From Deinandra increscens subsp. villosa (Eukaryota; Streptophyta; Magnoliopsida; Asterales; Asteraceae), in assembly GCA_039602395.1 (NCBI GenBank), contig JBCNJP010000025.1, positions 48,503,980 to 48,567,979 of the forward strand: a DNA stretch of 64,000 nucleotides. Direction: 5' to 3'. Of this stretch, positions 1 to 12,330 are shown piece by piece (position 1 is the first letter of the stretch; each line of letters opens with the position of its first letter). The notes under the pieces were generated by a model, which was given only the letters and a program-made list of their open reading frames with translations, was not told the DNA's origin and did not search any database. Made by a program: the position numbers and the translations under genes.

Positions 1-1058
1 TGTGGGTTAAGGAATGAAAGGTTTAGGCTTAAAGGGGCTACTAGGGGATATTTTTTCGGGTAGTAAAGAAATTTTCGGGGGTGAAAGAGAATAGAGGGGT
101 TTATCCTAGGGGCCTCAATCATATGAAAACATGTTTTCCGACTATATCCATCTTAGACTGTATACCCTTACCAAGTTCTAGCTTGAATGATCACTTGGTT
201 TCTCACTATTTTTATGGAGTATGAGCTTGTTAGATATTTACAAGGTTAGGCTCGAACACTCATTAAGATGTGGGAAAAGGGGTTTTGAGTACCAGTTGTA
301 TAAAAATAAACTTTGGGTTCGGTTTACTGTACCCAAAATAGCTTTAATGTATCCATTGAACTTTAAATGGTTCGAATCTTTTCTGTTTGGAAAACAATGT
401 ATTTATTCAGATGATTTTGATCCATAAACAAGTTTTATTGGCTTTCTCAGAAGAAAATTTTTGCTTATTTTCGAAAAATTTCTACGGGTGGAGCAAAAGT
501 TTAGTGTTGCGTATTTTCGGCTAAAGTTGACAATCCCGTCCCCACAATTAATTTGTACATTGCCCTCAATGTGCTTCTGCTAGCACAACATAAAAGCAAC
601 AATGTGATTTAAATAGTTTAAGGGTAAGAAAATTGTCCCGGATGCACTGTTCAGATATGGATTCTGCCTTTGAGGTTGCATTGCTTTGGCCGACGCTTCT
701 AGCTCTTGCTCGTGTTTTCCTCGGTTGTCTTATTTATTTATTACCTATACTACTAAGTTAAAATATGAAATACTTGTACTAGAGATCCGGTAAATCTGCC
801 CGCGTCTCAGTAGGAATATTTCCTACTGGTCTGAGCTCAGAGTTACACTAGGCGAACCTCGATCTCTAGTACTAGTAACTAAACTACTAGTACTAAAAAT
901 AAAAACTAAATAAACTAAGATAGATATCTAAAAATAAAAGTGAAAAGAAAAGGAAGGGGCGGAATTCTGACCGTCTTGGTGATGATTTCTTTGAAGTTCG
1001 TCATATTCTTATGCTTTTACTTTAGACTTCCATGGTAAGCCACCATGTCGTGCCACGT
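1..1058. other. Decayed distal part of Gypsy element A, no gene seen
   Basis: No open frame here resembles a known domain. The stretch lies downstream, in minus-strand sense, of the protease remnant at 1059-1840, where an autonomous Athila element would carry reverse transcriptase, RNase H and integrase. None of their motifs is visible on either strand. It is probably noncoding or 3' sequence of a gag-protease-only element. The short plus-strand frame at 221-427 has no recognisable domain and is likely chance. Confidence 0.4.
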
Positions 1059-1840
1059 TTAGTGTACGGGTCTACTTGCTAGACCCGCAGTCCTGGTCAA
1101 GAAGATTGATAGTGGGGGAGAGGCTTCCTCCATTCCTTGGTATGCGAACTCTAGGCCTGACTCGATACTGTCCACCACCTGTAAGGTACTATCCATTTTC
1201 TTACCTATGTCGAAAGTTGCTTCATGGTCACCGAACTTGATCGTTAGCTTGCCACTGCTCATGTCTACCACTGCTTGTGTTTTTGCAAGGAATGGTCTTC
1301 CAAGGATAAGGGGTACCTCCTTGTCTTCTTCCATGTCTAAGATAACAAAGTATGCAGGATAAACGAACTCTCCTACTCGGACTAAGAGGTTCTCAGCGAT
1401 ACCTGAAGGGTACTTCATTGACCGATCTGCAAGTTAGATGCTCATCCTGGTGGGAGTGGGTTTACCGAGATTCAGTTTGTTGAACATGGAGGATGGCATA
1501 AGGTTTATGTTGGCCCCCAAGTCAACAAGTGCATTTGAAACCTCAATATCGCCTACTACACAAGGTAGTGTGAAGCTGCCAAGATCTAGTTGCTTTCGGG
1601 GAATGGTGTTTCAGAGAATGGCGGAACATTCTTCCCCTAGGCTAACAGAGTTGAGTTCCACGATCTTGCGCTTGTTAGTCAGGAAGTCTTTCATGTATTT
1701 TGTGTACTACGGCATCTGTGAAAGAACTTCAACAAAAGATAAGTTAATATGTAGTTGTCTCAGAAGGATCATGAACTTCCCGAACTGTTCCTCATTCTTT
1801 GCTTTGTTAAGCCTGTTGGGGTAAGGAATCTTTGGACTCT
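1059..1840 (-). pseudogene. Athila-like Gypsy aspartic protease remnant
   Basis: Read on the minus strand, this is the retropepsin region of an Athila/Tat-type Gypsy element. The catalytic block reads DLGANINLMP, with the Asp-Leu-Gly-Ala variant usual in Athila, and it is followed downstream by PLILGRPFLA, the conserved flap-distal motif. A stop codon (TAA in minus sense, near 1434) separates the two blocks, and further damage lies upstream. The enzyme would mature the Gag polyprotein inside virus-like particles. It follows the gag remnant at 2426-3290 in the same direction. I see no reverse transcriptase after it, so the element is defective and perhaps of a gag-protease-only type. Confidence 0.8.
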
Positions 1841-2425
1841 TCATGACTTCTTCTACAGCTACAGGAATAGGTGCTTCAGTTTGTTTTTGAGAAGGTGGGC
1901 TTGGTGTTGTTGGGCTCGGGTAGCTTCCTCGGGTCCAACCCTTCGGCTATGGAGTGTGATAGCATTAACCATCGCTTTGGGGTTGGTTGTTGGTGTTGCT
2001 ACAGAGAGAACCTGGGGCTCTTTCACCTACCGTTTTTTCTATTTGACCGAGTTGCTTCTCTAGTGTCATGATAGAGGCTTCTGGTTTCGAAGTTCAGCAT
2101 ATTACATCTGAACTTTTCCTCCATCTTCCTCTCAGCTTCTGCGAACATTCGAGATATGGATTCTTCAAGGAGAGTGACTCCGTCAAATGAACTGCTGCCT
2201 TGGTAGTTGTTTTTTTTTTTTTTGCGAGAAGTTTTGGTGGTTGCCTAGTTGCTGACTGTTTCCGTTGTTTCTCCACCTAGAGTATTGGTTGTTCCTCTAC
2301 TCAGAATAGTTGTTATATTGCTGGCGGGGCTGGTTCTGCACAAAGTTCAAATCTTCGGGCTTACCATCCACCATACAGCTCTAGTCTTTATGTAGGCCTC
2401 CACACCCGTCGCATCGCGGAGCATC
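1841..2425 (-). pseudogene. Gag-protease linker of Gypsy element A, degraded
   Basis: This links the gag domain to the protease block on the minus strand. Short Lys/Gln-rich and Pro-rich pieces resemble the low-complexity linker of Athila polyproteins, but frames are broken and a run of T at about 2208-2221 interrupts it. No zinc knuckle could be identified with confidence. Confidence 0.4.
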
Positions 2426-3290
2426 CTATGCAGATTTGCAGCTCTCTAGCTTCTTGACTTTGGAAGTTAAGGCCTCAATTTGAGCTTTAAGGGTTGTGGC
2501 TTCATCTAGAGAGTGTATAGCTGGAGCTTTTGCTTTAGCACTACGAGAAGTGTGCCACTGAAAACTGGTCTGTGCAATGTCTTCAATCTTTGAGAAAACT
2601 TCCTCAGGACTTCTATTTCCCAAAAGGCCACCAGAGTTGGAGTCGAGAATCTGGTGGGTTTGCGGGTGCAAACCATTGTAAAAGATCAAAATATGTTGCC
2701 AGATTACGAGACCATGATGAGGGCATTTACTCAAGAGTTCTTTGAAGCGTTCCCAAGTGTCATACAATGATTCTCCGTCTTCTTGAGTGTATAAGTTGAT
2801 TTCGGTCAGGAGTTTGGCTGTCTTGGCAAGAGGGAAGTACTTGTAGAGAAACTTGTGAACGAGCTCGTCCCAAATGGTGATAGAACCATTAGGCAGAGCG
2901 TTCAGCCATGTTTTCGCACGGTCCTTGAGTGAGAAAGGAAACATGCGGATTCTAACGGCGTCATTTGAGGCTCCGTTGGACTTGAATGTCTCACAAACTT
3001 TGAGGAAGTTTGTGATGTGAGAATGAGGGTCTTCATCGGGCAGACAGTGAAAAGTAGCAGAAGAGCATCTGCACCAACTGGGGTCAAATTTCAAAGTTGT
3101 TAGCGTCGAAACTAGGAGGAGCGATAGCTGCACCAAAATTAACTACATTTGGTCTCAGGTAGTCAATGACTATCCGCTCGAAAGCTATTGGGACTGGCTT
3201 GTGGATGACTTTAACAACAGTTTTGGAACGAGATCAGAGTCTGCTATGTAGAAATCTTTTTGGGTCAGGGAGTGGTTCTACTACGTCTGG
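2426..3290 (-). pseudogene. Athila-like Gypsy gag (Retrotrans_gag domain)
   Basis: The minus strand encodes the Retrotrans_gag capsid domain. Conserved blocks are EDPHSHITNFL, FPFSLKDRAKTWLNALP, WDELVHKFLYKYFP and CPHHGL, in the order typical of Athila gag. The last 35 residues (about 2426-2540) form a heptad-like coiled coil rich in Leu and Lys. An N-terminal part can be followed to about 3290 (block ANNFEI near 3090), but a frameshift near 3080 and an in-frame stop separate it. Capsid would assemble cytoplasmic virus-like particles. The primer site and LTR lie immediately upstream in minus sense. Confidence 0.85.
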
Positions 3291-3297
3291 TTGTATT

Positions 3298-3580
3298 TTG
3301 ATACACTACCTGGGCACAAAAAGATAAACAAGAATCAGTAGTAACCAAAGTAAGATAATACAAAAAAAAATTCAGTCTAAGTGGTGTGTGATCAAGACAC
3401 AACCTAGTGCTGATGTACATTCTAAAAAAGAAAAAGATTTTTTCTTTTTTTAATTTCTAGAAAAATACCAAGTTGTAGAGATCTAGGTTTTTTAGAAAAT
3501 AAGTTGAAGAAAAATTATGGTACAAATATACAAACATTAGGCAGCCAACTCAGATTTCTCTCAAAATCCTCGTTTTGTGT
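3298..3580 (-). other. 5' untranslated leader of Gypsy element A
   Basis: This is noncoding sequence between the primer-binding site and gag, AT-rich with A and T runs. A similar leader, sharing the CTACCTGGGC-type word, recurs at 6518-6855 next to the second primer site, so both come from the same element family. Confidence 0.45.
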
Positions 3581-3597
3581 CCCCGGCAACGGCGCCA
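3581..3597 (-). promoter_or_regulatory. Primer-binding site, tRNA-Asp type
   Basis: The minus strand reads TGGCGCCGTTGCCGGGG, complementary to the 3' end of plant tRNA-Asp (ending CCCCGGCAACGGCGCCA). This is the standard minus-strand DNA primer site of Athila/Tat elements. It sits about 10 bases inside the LTR edge and fixes both the orientation and the LTR boundary. Confidence 0.9.
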
Positions 3598-3607
3598 AAA
3601 AGCTTGG

Positions 3608-6510
3608 TGTGCTGTGATCTATATATAAAATATAGCGTTATTTGTGACACCTTTTAACCATTTGAAGCTTTTAAATTTATAAAACCTAATTTACTGAAAA
3701 CTACTATTTCTCCATGTTCACGGGCAAATGCACCCATCGTGGGCAGTATAGTAGTGGTAAGTTGAATCGGGGTCGATCAAAGAAACAAAGGAAACGGAGG
3801 GCTCTTGATACTTCATCTTGTTAACGTCTAACTTGAGCAATCTTCAAGTGAAGAGGTAAGTAAAAAGTAAAAATAATAAAACTAAACTAAATTACACTAA
3901 AAATGGATGCTTTGGTCTACAAAGTCGCAGATAATATCATTTGGGAGACTTGTCAGTGGTGAAGCTGGTACCCCGTAATTATGACTTTGTTTTAAGATTG
4001 TTTACCAGCGGAAGATCAACCACCTTTTGGAATCTTAGGATGATTCAACATCTCCATGATCAACCGTCTACGAGGAGTACGAACTCCGTGGGAAGGTGGC
4101 GTTGATAAACAAAAAAGTGGTATAATGCCACTTACTTATGGGGTCCCTCAAACCGGCAACTTACCGTACTTGATACGCCATCATGAACCAGCAGGGGAAC
4201 AACCATGCGTGCCAGATTATTTTATTATAAAAATGACCTTTTTAAGGGACTCTGGTCCGTTTCATTCACACCCAGTTCTCCACATATGTATGTCCGACGT
4301 AACTAGAGCCAAGTTCACAAACACGAACCATCTTGGCTTCCATGAAGTAACAAAATATTACCAACCCTCATTTCCAACCAAATACTTTTAGCACGCACCT
4401 ACGTGGTCAGCCGAGTTTGCTTACATAGACATAAGGACCTCAATCGTATCATGTAGCATGGGGCGCTAGTTACCTTACGGATCATGCATCATCCCCCGAC
4501 CGGGTGTCACAAGTCCGGCCTTTGGGATTTTGACTCCCAAATGGTCTGTGATACGAAGAGCATGTTTGGTTCAGAAAATTAGTAATAAACTTTCAATAAA
4601 AAGGGTTTTTTATAAAGTCATTAGACACACCTTAAAACAAGTTTATAAAAACAGTCTGTCAACCCACCAAAGACTTGTTTATTCCCAAATGATTGTAAGA
4701 ATTGGACTAACACTTGTAAGATTGAGGCTTACATATGTTAGCCTAAAGATTTGCTTAAGAGATAATGAAAGATTCATAGACAAATAACAATTCATTATCA
4801 CCAAAATTTATAGTTCTTACAATCTTTGACGAGTAGACGCAAGAACACTAAACAAGTGGCTGAGAACCAAAAAGATGAACTAAACTAGAGGCAGGGGGAG
4901 GGAAGAATTGAGCGGTTTGGATGAATGGTCGGCCGCCTCCTTATATAGCCAAACTTCTGACATGGCACGGGGTGTGCTTCTGACGGCACGGGGCGTGTTC
5001 GTTCAGGCGGTATGGGCTGTGTCTTCTTGGGCATGGGCCATGCTATGTTAGAAGGTTGATCTCGGATCTTTGGTGGCAGGTAACACGAGGGCGTGCTCTT
5101 TGGACACGACGGCATGCCATGTCAGACGCTTGATTCGCAAATCTTTGTGTGTAGAGGCACGGGTCGTGCCAATCCTGGCACGGGCCGTGTTATGTTAAAT
5201 GGCCGATTTCCAAATCTTCTTATACGAATGGTTCTTTGCTAGATGAGCACGGGGCGTGCTGGGTCAGGCACGGGGCGTGCTAAGCTTCAACTTTCACAAA
5301 ATCTTCTGTTTTTCTTGCATTATTCCTTCATTTTGTGATTTTGACTTAGTGAAACCTGAAAAACTACAAAGAAGACAAAAACATTGTTTCTTTGTGATAT
5401 TTAGTCAAATTTTACCCAATATGCGAGGGATATTTGTTTATAAAACATGTATATTTTTAGGCACATCATGAACAGCACGGGGCATGCCTACCATAACACG
5501 CACCGTGTCACCCATTTTTTTTCTTCAGAAAATCATAAATCAAGAACAGCACGGTCCGTGTTGGTCCAAGAACGGGGCATGTTGTTCATCTGTTCTTCGG
5601 TGTTTAACCCAGAAAATCATGATTTTAACAAAATTGAAAACTTTTTACATGATCAAGATCACAAACTTCCGATTTTAACTACCCTATCAATAATTCTTCC
5701 AAAACTCAAATCATCTAAAATAAATCAAAGTTTTTCTAAACTAGAGTTTTCGGGAAAAAAAATGTCAAAAGCTATTCTAATTCGTGTGTTTTGACATGGA
5801 AAAACAACAACGATGATAGCTAGACGCTTATTAGACACAATCCTACAACAAAGTTTAGTCAATTCGGTCTATAATCTTGGATTTGAAGAAAAGCCTTAAT
5901 TTGACGAAAACTTTGACCTAACTAGAACTTTTGAAGAAAAATAAAGTGGTTTGGTGACTTACATGATATTGGTGGATGTGGAGGGAAGAAATTCGTGACG
6001 TGGAGATGAAATCCGGCCAGAGAGAATATTCGAGCATGACCCGTGTCAACTGACATCACAAAAAGGGTGTTTCTCCCTTTTGTCCGGTTGTGGTCCCGCT
6101 CAGCACGGGGCGTGCTTGGTGTGGCATGGCCCGTGTTGGCCAGCTGCCTAACCGTTTTTTTACAAAATAATTCTCCTTTAAAATACTTTTAAGAAAAATT
6201 ATTTAATTGTTTATAAAAAAAAACAATGATGTCATATTGAGAACGTGTCCGGCTGTCGGTCCCCTCTAGTGATGTGGTGATCATATAAGAAACTAAAAAC
6301 CTCTAAGTTTTCTTCAAAAGTTTATTTATTCTAAAACAGCTTGGTTTATTTACAGGTCAGAAGTTAGACCTAGTTTATTGAAGTTTTGTAAATTTCAAAA
6401 ACTTAGTTGATCAAAATCTTATTTGATTCTATCAGACGGGAAATTCGGATAGTTTTGTTTTAACAGATTTTTTAGATTTCTTCAAACAAGTTGAAATAAA
6501 TCAAAACACT
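3608..6510 (-). mobile_element. Long LTR of Gypsy element A (copy 1)
   Basis: The LTR begins in plus sense with TGTGCTGTG, just outside the primer site, and is homologous to the start of copy 2 at 6883. Shared landmarks are the block ending GGGGTCGATCA near 3778/7055 and the pair 4056-4391 / 7287-7620. It contains many imperfect copies of a short palindrome of the form AGCACG-GGG-CGTGCT between about 4965 and 6140. The outer edge is uncertain because it abuts the leader of another copy; I place it between 6140 and 6520. No intact gene lies inside. Confidence 0.7.
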
Positions 6511-6517
6511 TACCTGG

Positions 6518-6855
6518 GCTGAGGGTTATTATTTTCATAAAATTTTACTACAATAACTTCACTAGCCTTTGATGATTTCTTCTTTCCTTCTTGGTTGCAT
6601 GTTCCTTCCCGTGGATCCTTCCTGTACCTGAGAGGAGTGTTTGTTGGCCAGACAAATTCTTCTACTGGTGTAGTGTAGGTAGGAGAACAAAAATGAAAGG
6701 TTGATTTTTTTTATAATATATACTATTATATATTAATTAACTAAATTACACTAATATAATATTTATATATATATATATATATATTTAGATAGAAATAAAA
6801 GGAAATTTTTGGTTAAGCCGTTAACGCGGATTTTTTTTGGAATCCTCGTTTGTGT
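6518..6855 (-). other. Leader remnant of a second Gypsy copy
   Basis: This noncoding remnant is adjacent to the second primer site and comparable to 3298-3580. It includes a (TA)n tract at about 6764-6784. Only about 340 bases of internal sequence remain between this primer site and the edge of LTR copy 1, so the second element has lost its coding part. Confidence 0.45.
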
Positions 6856-6872
6856 CCCCGGTAACAGCACCA
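6856..6872 (-). promoter_or_regulatory. Decayed tRNA-Asp primer-binding site
   Basis: The plus strand reads CCCCGGTAACAGCACCA, differing from the site at 3581-3597 at three positions. It has the same spacing to the following LTR start, so it is the primer site of a second, older copy of element A. Confidence 0.8.
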
Positions 6873-6882
6873 AAAAGCTTGA

Positions 6883-8345
6883 TGTGTGCTGAGGTGTACT
6901 AATAATATGGCAGTTTTTCTTTAACCTTTTTAGCAACTTGAAACTTTTAAATTTATAATACCTGATTTACTTGACAACTACCATTTCACCAAGTTACACG
7001 GGCAAGTGCACCCATCGTGGACAGTATAGTAGTTGTAAGTTAAATCGGGGTCGATCAGGACACAATGGAAAATGAGAGCTCCCAATACTCAACATTTGTT
7101 AACGTTTAAGTAGTCATTGTCACTATTAATTGGAGAAACATACCATTAACTTGAAATCGAGTTGTTGTTTTATGACTTTGCTTTAAGATTGTTTATCAAC
7201 AGAAGACCAGCCACCTTTCGGAATCTTAGGTTGATTCACCATCTCCACGATCAACCGTCTATGAGGAGTACAAACTTCGTGGGAATGTGCCACTGATAAA
7301 CAAACAAAGTGGTATAATTCCACTTACTTACGGGGTCCCTCAAACCGGCGACTTACCGTACTCGACATGCCGTCAAAAACCAGATGGGGAACAACCCTAC
7401 GTGCCGGATTATTTTATTATGAAAATGACCTTTTTAAGGGACCGTGGTTCGTTTCATTCGTACCTAGCTCTCCACATGTATACGTCCGTAATAACCAGAG
7501 CCAAGTTCACAAACACGTACCATCTCAGCTTCCGTGAAGTGACAAAATATAACCAACCCTCATTCCAAACCAAATACTTTCAGCTCGCACCTGCGTGGTC
7601 AGCCGAGTTTGCTTACATAGACATAAGGACCTCGATCGTATCATGTAGCATGGCACGCAAGTCACCTTTCGGATCATGCATCGTCCCCCGACCGGGTGTC
7701 ACAACTCCGGCCTTTGGGATTTCGACTCCCCAAATGGTCTGTGATACAAAGAGCACGTTTGTTTCAAAAAATCAATAATAAACTTTGAATAAAAAAGGGT
7801 TTTCATAAAGTCATTAGTCACACCTTAAAACAACGTTATAAAGACAACTCAAAAACTCATTAAAAGTTGGTTACCTCCAATCAAGTGTAAGAGTTGAACT
7901 AATCATTACTGATTAGCCTTAAAGATGTGCCAGGTAGTAAAATAAATTTTTCATAGACAAAATGCTTTCATTTACTAATGTTGGTTATAGTTCTTACAGA
8001 CTCCGACATACTTAAAGACTCGAAAACGCCAAATGGCTTGACTAATCTAAAAGTGGGAGAGGAGAGGAAAGAATTGAGCAAATTAAAAAGTGGTGGAGGT
8101 TGGCTTTTAGAGGCAAAATGTCTGGAAAAGCATGGGCCATGCCCTGCTTGGCATGGGTTGTGTTGTGTCAGTGACTTTGATCTGTAATGTTGAGTTGGGT
8201 ACAAGCCATGTCGTGTCAGAAGGCTATGGTGTGTCATCAGAAGCACGGGGTTGTGCCGAATCAGGCAAAGATTCTAAGTATTCGGGTTGGGCACGGGGCG
8301 TGCCGGACAGGGCACGTGCCATGCTATGGCTGGTTTTTTTCCAAA
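6883..8345 (-). mobile_element. Truncated LTR of Gypsy element A (copy 2)
   Basis: This starts TGTGTGCTGAGG next to the decayed primer site and aligns with LTR copy 1 over at least 700 bases. It carries the same GC-rich palindrome family (for example GGCACGGGGCGTGCC near 8289). Near 8345 the similarity stops abruptly and Copia gag sequence begins, so the LTR is cut by the B element or by a deletion. Confidence 0.7.
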
Positions 8346-10450
8346 GTTAGCATTTTCTTTACTTTTCTGCCAGTGACAAAATCATTGCATTGCAAAAGGA
8401 GATGCAGAAACTCGCTAATGATAACAATAGTATGATATTAGAGAATGGATCTCTCAAAAGAAACAATCTCAAAGAATCAGTCGTTGCCTTAATGACTGAT
8501 ACTCCAAAGGTATCTACTTTTCTTCAATATAATACATGTGATCAGTTTGCTAAGTCTAAGAGTGATTTCTTAGATGACAAAACCAAATTGTTTGATTAAT
8601 TATCTGTGGCCAAAGCAGATATGGAAATTTATAGGATAAGATGGGAAGGAACCACAAAAGAATTGATGTCCTTAAATGAGCAATTGCGTATTCAGAAATA
8701 TGAATTCAGCAAACGGTCTAAAATGCTCGTGTTGGCACAAAAGGACTTGGTTAATAATCAAAAACTTGTTTCAGATTTGAAGATTAAAATTCTTGAATTA
8801 ACAAACAAAATTGATACTTTTCAAATACCATTGTCTTATACCAATTTTTATACAATAGAGATAAGGGTAATATGTCTGAAAAGTTTAACCAAGTTCCTGC
8901 CCCTGTGGTTATAACCAATAGCCCGTCCTCTGATCAATATGGTGAGAAATATGATTACACTTCTTACAACAAGAAAGTGTATGTTGAATCATACTCACAA
9001 ACCACTGAAAAGCAATCACATAAGAAATTTGCTTTAGATTATGAGGTTGACGAGTTGTTTTATAACTTCTCGGATTTTGATAATATTGATGATCTTGTTT
9101 CTTAGAAGAACCTGAAATTTCAAAGAAAGTGTCTAAACCAAGTTCAGATGAAATTATTTCTCAATACAAATTTGCCAACATGAAATCGGAACTTTAGAAG
9201 TTAAGTGAGTTTGAACAAAATCAGATTGCAAGAGGAAAGTCAGTGGGGGGTAAAAAGTTGAAAAATGGTGGGATTGGATATGAATCCTAATCTGTTAAAT
9301 CAAAGCCAAAAGTTTTTGAAAAGGGTTCCACTTCCAAAACACCAAGTCATGAAAAAGGAAAATCCGGTGATCAAACTCAAACTAAGAAGTTTGATAAAAA
9401 TGTAAAGTGAACTACTTATTGGTTAAAGGGGTCTAATAAGATGTATTCTGATTTAGAATTTCCTTTAAAGATGGTTAACCCTGGTTTGATTGACAAAGTT
9501 TTTCGGGGAGGGTATGGTCCAAATTATGATCCCGATACCCCAAGTGTGCCATTTAGGGGGGAAGAATGGAAAAATAATAATTCCAAATGGCTCACTTGAT
9601 TCTGATCACTAGGGTTCTAATCATTCTGAATTTGTTGCTAAGTCTGTGCAACAACATGGCAAAAAGCCATTTGTTTCTCCATCACCGAAAAATGTCAAAC
9701 CAATTTTTGCTAAAAATGTTAAACGAAATTTCAAAACGGCAAATAGATTTTCTCAAAGAACACAACTTCATGATGATGGCTTTTACGATAATCTTGGCTA
9801 TGGGCCGAATCCGCTGATCTACGGTAGGGGGCTAAATTGGTTTGGGAATGGATCCAGACGGGGTCCTGGTCTATCCGGGTATGGTGATTGGAGAAGTTGA
9901 TATCACAATGGTTATGATGGTTTTTATTCACAAAATGAAGATTTTTGTGATGATTTTTGTCCTGAGAATGACTATGGTTATGATTCTGACTTTTATGATG
10001 ACTTTAGTGATCATCAGGTTTCTCGGACACAAAAGAAATTTTTTAAATTAAAGAAACCTAACAGGTAATTGAAACCATTCATGATTATGACACGATCGAG
10101 GAAGTTCTTATCGATCGTAGTGGATGTTTTAAATGCAAAAAAACGAGGTCATAATTATAAAAGTCGTCCTTTAAAGAAAGTAAAATCTGAAATGTCTAGT
10201 AATGGTTTTGATGGTTACCAAACAGAAAAACCTGCATCTGCTGGTTCTCAAAAACGTGTCAGAATTTTTTATTACAAAGGGGTGGTTCATTATGATGTGG
10301 AATCATCGGTTTCTGATTTTTAAAAGTTTAAAAATGATAAGAAATGAGATAGCGATTCTGGAAAAATAAAATGCATTTTGAAAAATTCTGAATCAACCTC
10401 AACTAATCAGTAGAATGAAAAGTGGAAACCAAAAGGTCCTTCCACCGCAG
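8346..10450 (+). pseudogene. SIRE-like Copia gag remnant (element B)
   Basis: Several short frames in different phases together make a gag of SIRE type. There are coiled-coil segments (8390-8599, 8606-8840), then acidic and Gly/Tyr-rich stretches (9587-10050). Near 10128-10175 lies a degraded CCHC zinc knuckle: the pattern C-F-K-C then G-H is visible only across a 1-base shift, and the last Cys is lost. Gag would bind and package element RNA. No LTR or primer site precedes it; the 5' end is missing at the junction with the Gypsy LTR. Many stops and frameshifts show an old copy. Confidence 0.65.
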
Positions 10451-10539
10451 GCCAAGATTTTGTTGAAGATGAGGGACGAACCAAAGCTTCAAGCTTGGGT
10501 TCTTCCCGATCTAACTAAGTTTTTCTGATGTGTGCAGGG

Positions 10540-10745
10540 AGCTTCGCGACAGCCCGTGAGTAACCTATGGGTAGTCGATAGCGGAGCGTCCAGGCACATG
10601 ACCGGTGACATTTCTCTACTCCATGATGTTCAACCATTCAACGGATGAAATATTACATTCGACGGGAATAAAGGTGGAACGATAACAGGGATTATTGGCA
10701 AATTAAGCAATGGTGCAATCACGTTTGACCGAGTCGAATACGTAC
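10540..10745 (+). pseudogene. Copia aspartic protease (element B)
   Basis: The catalytic motif VVDSGASRHMTGD is visible from 10571 (DSGAS at 10577-10591). It is the Copia retropepsin signature. An in-frame TGA follows near 10648, then the frame continues into the block FDRVEYVQELEYNLLSVSQ that leads to the GAG-pre-integrase domain. Nonfunctional. Confidence 0.8.
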
Positions 10746-11885
10746 AAGAGTTGGAGTATAACCTGCTAAGTGTGTCTCAAATATGTGATAGTGAATTCAT
10801 GACTGCTTTCACTGGCACAGAATGCTTAATCTTGAAAACTGGTTATGTGATTCTCGATGATTGCATTGTAATGCATGCACCAATACTATCCAGTTTGTAT
10901 GTATTGGTTATGAATGTAGCAAAGGCGAATGTAGTGGGTTAATGTTTCTTAACAAAAGCTTCTGAAAGAGACTCCGTTCTTTGGCACAGACGCATGGGTC
11001 ACATCCGTTATCGCAAGATGAACGAGTTGGTGCGAAAGAATCTTGTTAAAGGGTTTCCAAACCATCAATTGATGTCCCATTGGAATTGCTTCACATGGAC
11101 TTATTTGGTCCTGTGAACAAACAAATAATTTCCGTACATTGGTACCTTTTAGTCGTTACTGATGAATATTCTCATTTTTCTTGGGTGGATTTCTTGTGAC
11201 GAAGAGTGAAACACCACGAATTCTTATCAACTTGATTAATTCTCTGAAATCTTATTACAAGTTGAAAGTTAGAAGAATTCAAAGCGATAACGGCACGGAG
11301 TTCAAGAATTTCAACATGAAAATGTTTAGTTTGGAGAAGCATATCGTACATGAATTCAGTACTCCTTATACACCTCAACAGAACGGTGTCGCAGAACACA
11401 AAAATAGAACGATTATTGAGGCGGCAAGAACCATGTTCCCTGATGCTCAATTTCTAGTGAACTTCTGGATGAAATTAGTCAATATAGCATGTTATGTGTT
11501 GAATAGGGTTCTAACCATGAAACGGCTTGGCAAAACTTGCTATGAGTTGTTGAAGAATCACAAGCCAAATCTCAAGTATCTGGAGCCATTTGGGTGTCCC
11601 TGTACTGTTTTACGGTCTGCTGGAAAATTCGACGACAAAGTGTTTGAAGGTTTATTTGTTGGCTACACGAATCAAAAGAAACGAGTTTTTAACAAAAAGA
11701 CTAGTGTAGTGGAAGAATACTTACATGTTGATTTTCAATCATACACTTTACCACCCAAAGGTGTCGGTCCAGATTGGATGTTCGGCTACAAGAGTAATTA
11801 TTATTCACTCGAGTCAAGAAGAGATGAAACTGATGATCATCTTACAACCGTTTATTTTATTTACAAGTTGATGTTCCGGTTATGA
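10746..11885 (+). pseudogene. Copia integrase, N-terminal to core (element B)
   Basis: The zinc-binding N-terminus is damaged (10970-11050, LWHRR-like). The core follows: the first catalytic Asp lies in HMDLFGP near 11092, the second in SDNGTEF near 11285, and the Glu in NGVAEHKNR, with 35 residues between the last two (DD35E). A frameshift near 11195 separates the first Asp from the rest. The C-terminal GKFDDKVFEGLFVGY block is present to about 11885. Integrase joins element cDNA to host DNA. It lies between protease and reverse transcriptase, the Copia order. Confidence 0.85.
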
Positions 11886-12330
11886 ATAGTCCTTCTTCGT
11901 CTGCTGCTCCGGATGTGCCTGCCACTGAAGATTATCTGACCGAAACCACAATTGATTCTAATATAGAGGCTGAAGTTATGTCTTCTGATGATGAACATGA
12001 ATTTCATGGAGCTCTCAGGTCCGGTTAATGTTTCTGTCCCACAAATTGTACCGACCACAAGTGATACTGGTGCGATTGAGGTTCAAACTATACAACAACC
12101 TAAATCTCGTACTAATGAAAATGTTGTGGTGGAGGAAGATCATGTTCCTAATTTGGCTGAAAACATCATTGTTCCTACTCATCAGACACTCTGGATAAAC
12201 ACTTATCATCCACAAGATAACATTATTGGTGATTTAGATGATGAAGTGCGGACCAGAAGACATATTGAAGGTAGTGTGTTACTTGCAATCAGGGAATCGG
12301 GAATTCAAGATGAAGTGTTCCACTCATGTT
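11886..12330 (+). pseudogene. Integrase-RT linker (element B)
   Basis: An acidic, low-complexity region with a frame at 11988-12404 connects integrase to reverse transcriptase. This linker is poorly conserved in Copia elements and holds no recognisable catalytic motif. Confidence 0.5.

Noticed and set aside
2208..2222. T run as a terminator
   Set aside because: A homopolymer inside a dead Gypsy polyprotein; no promoter context.
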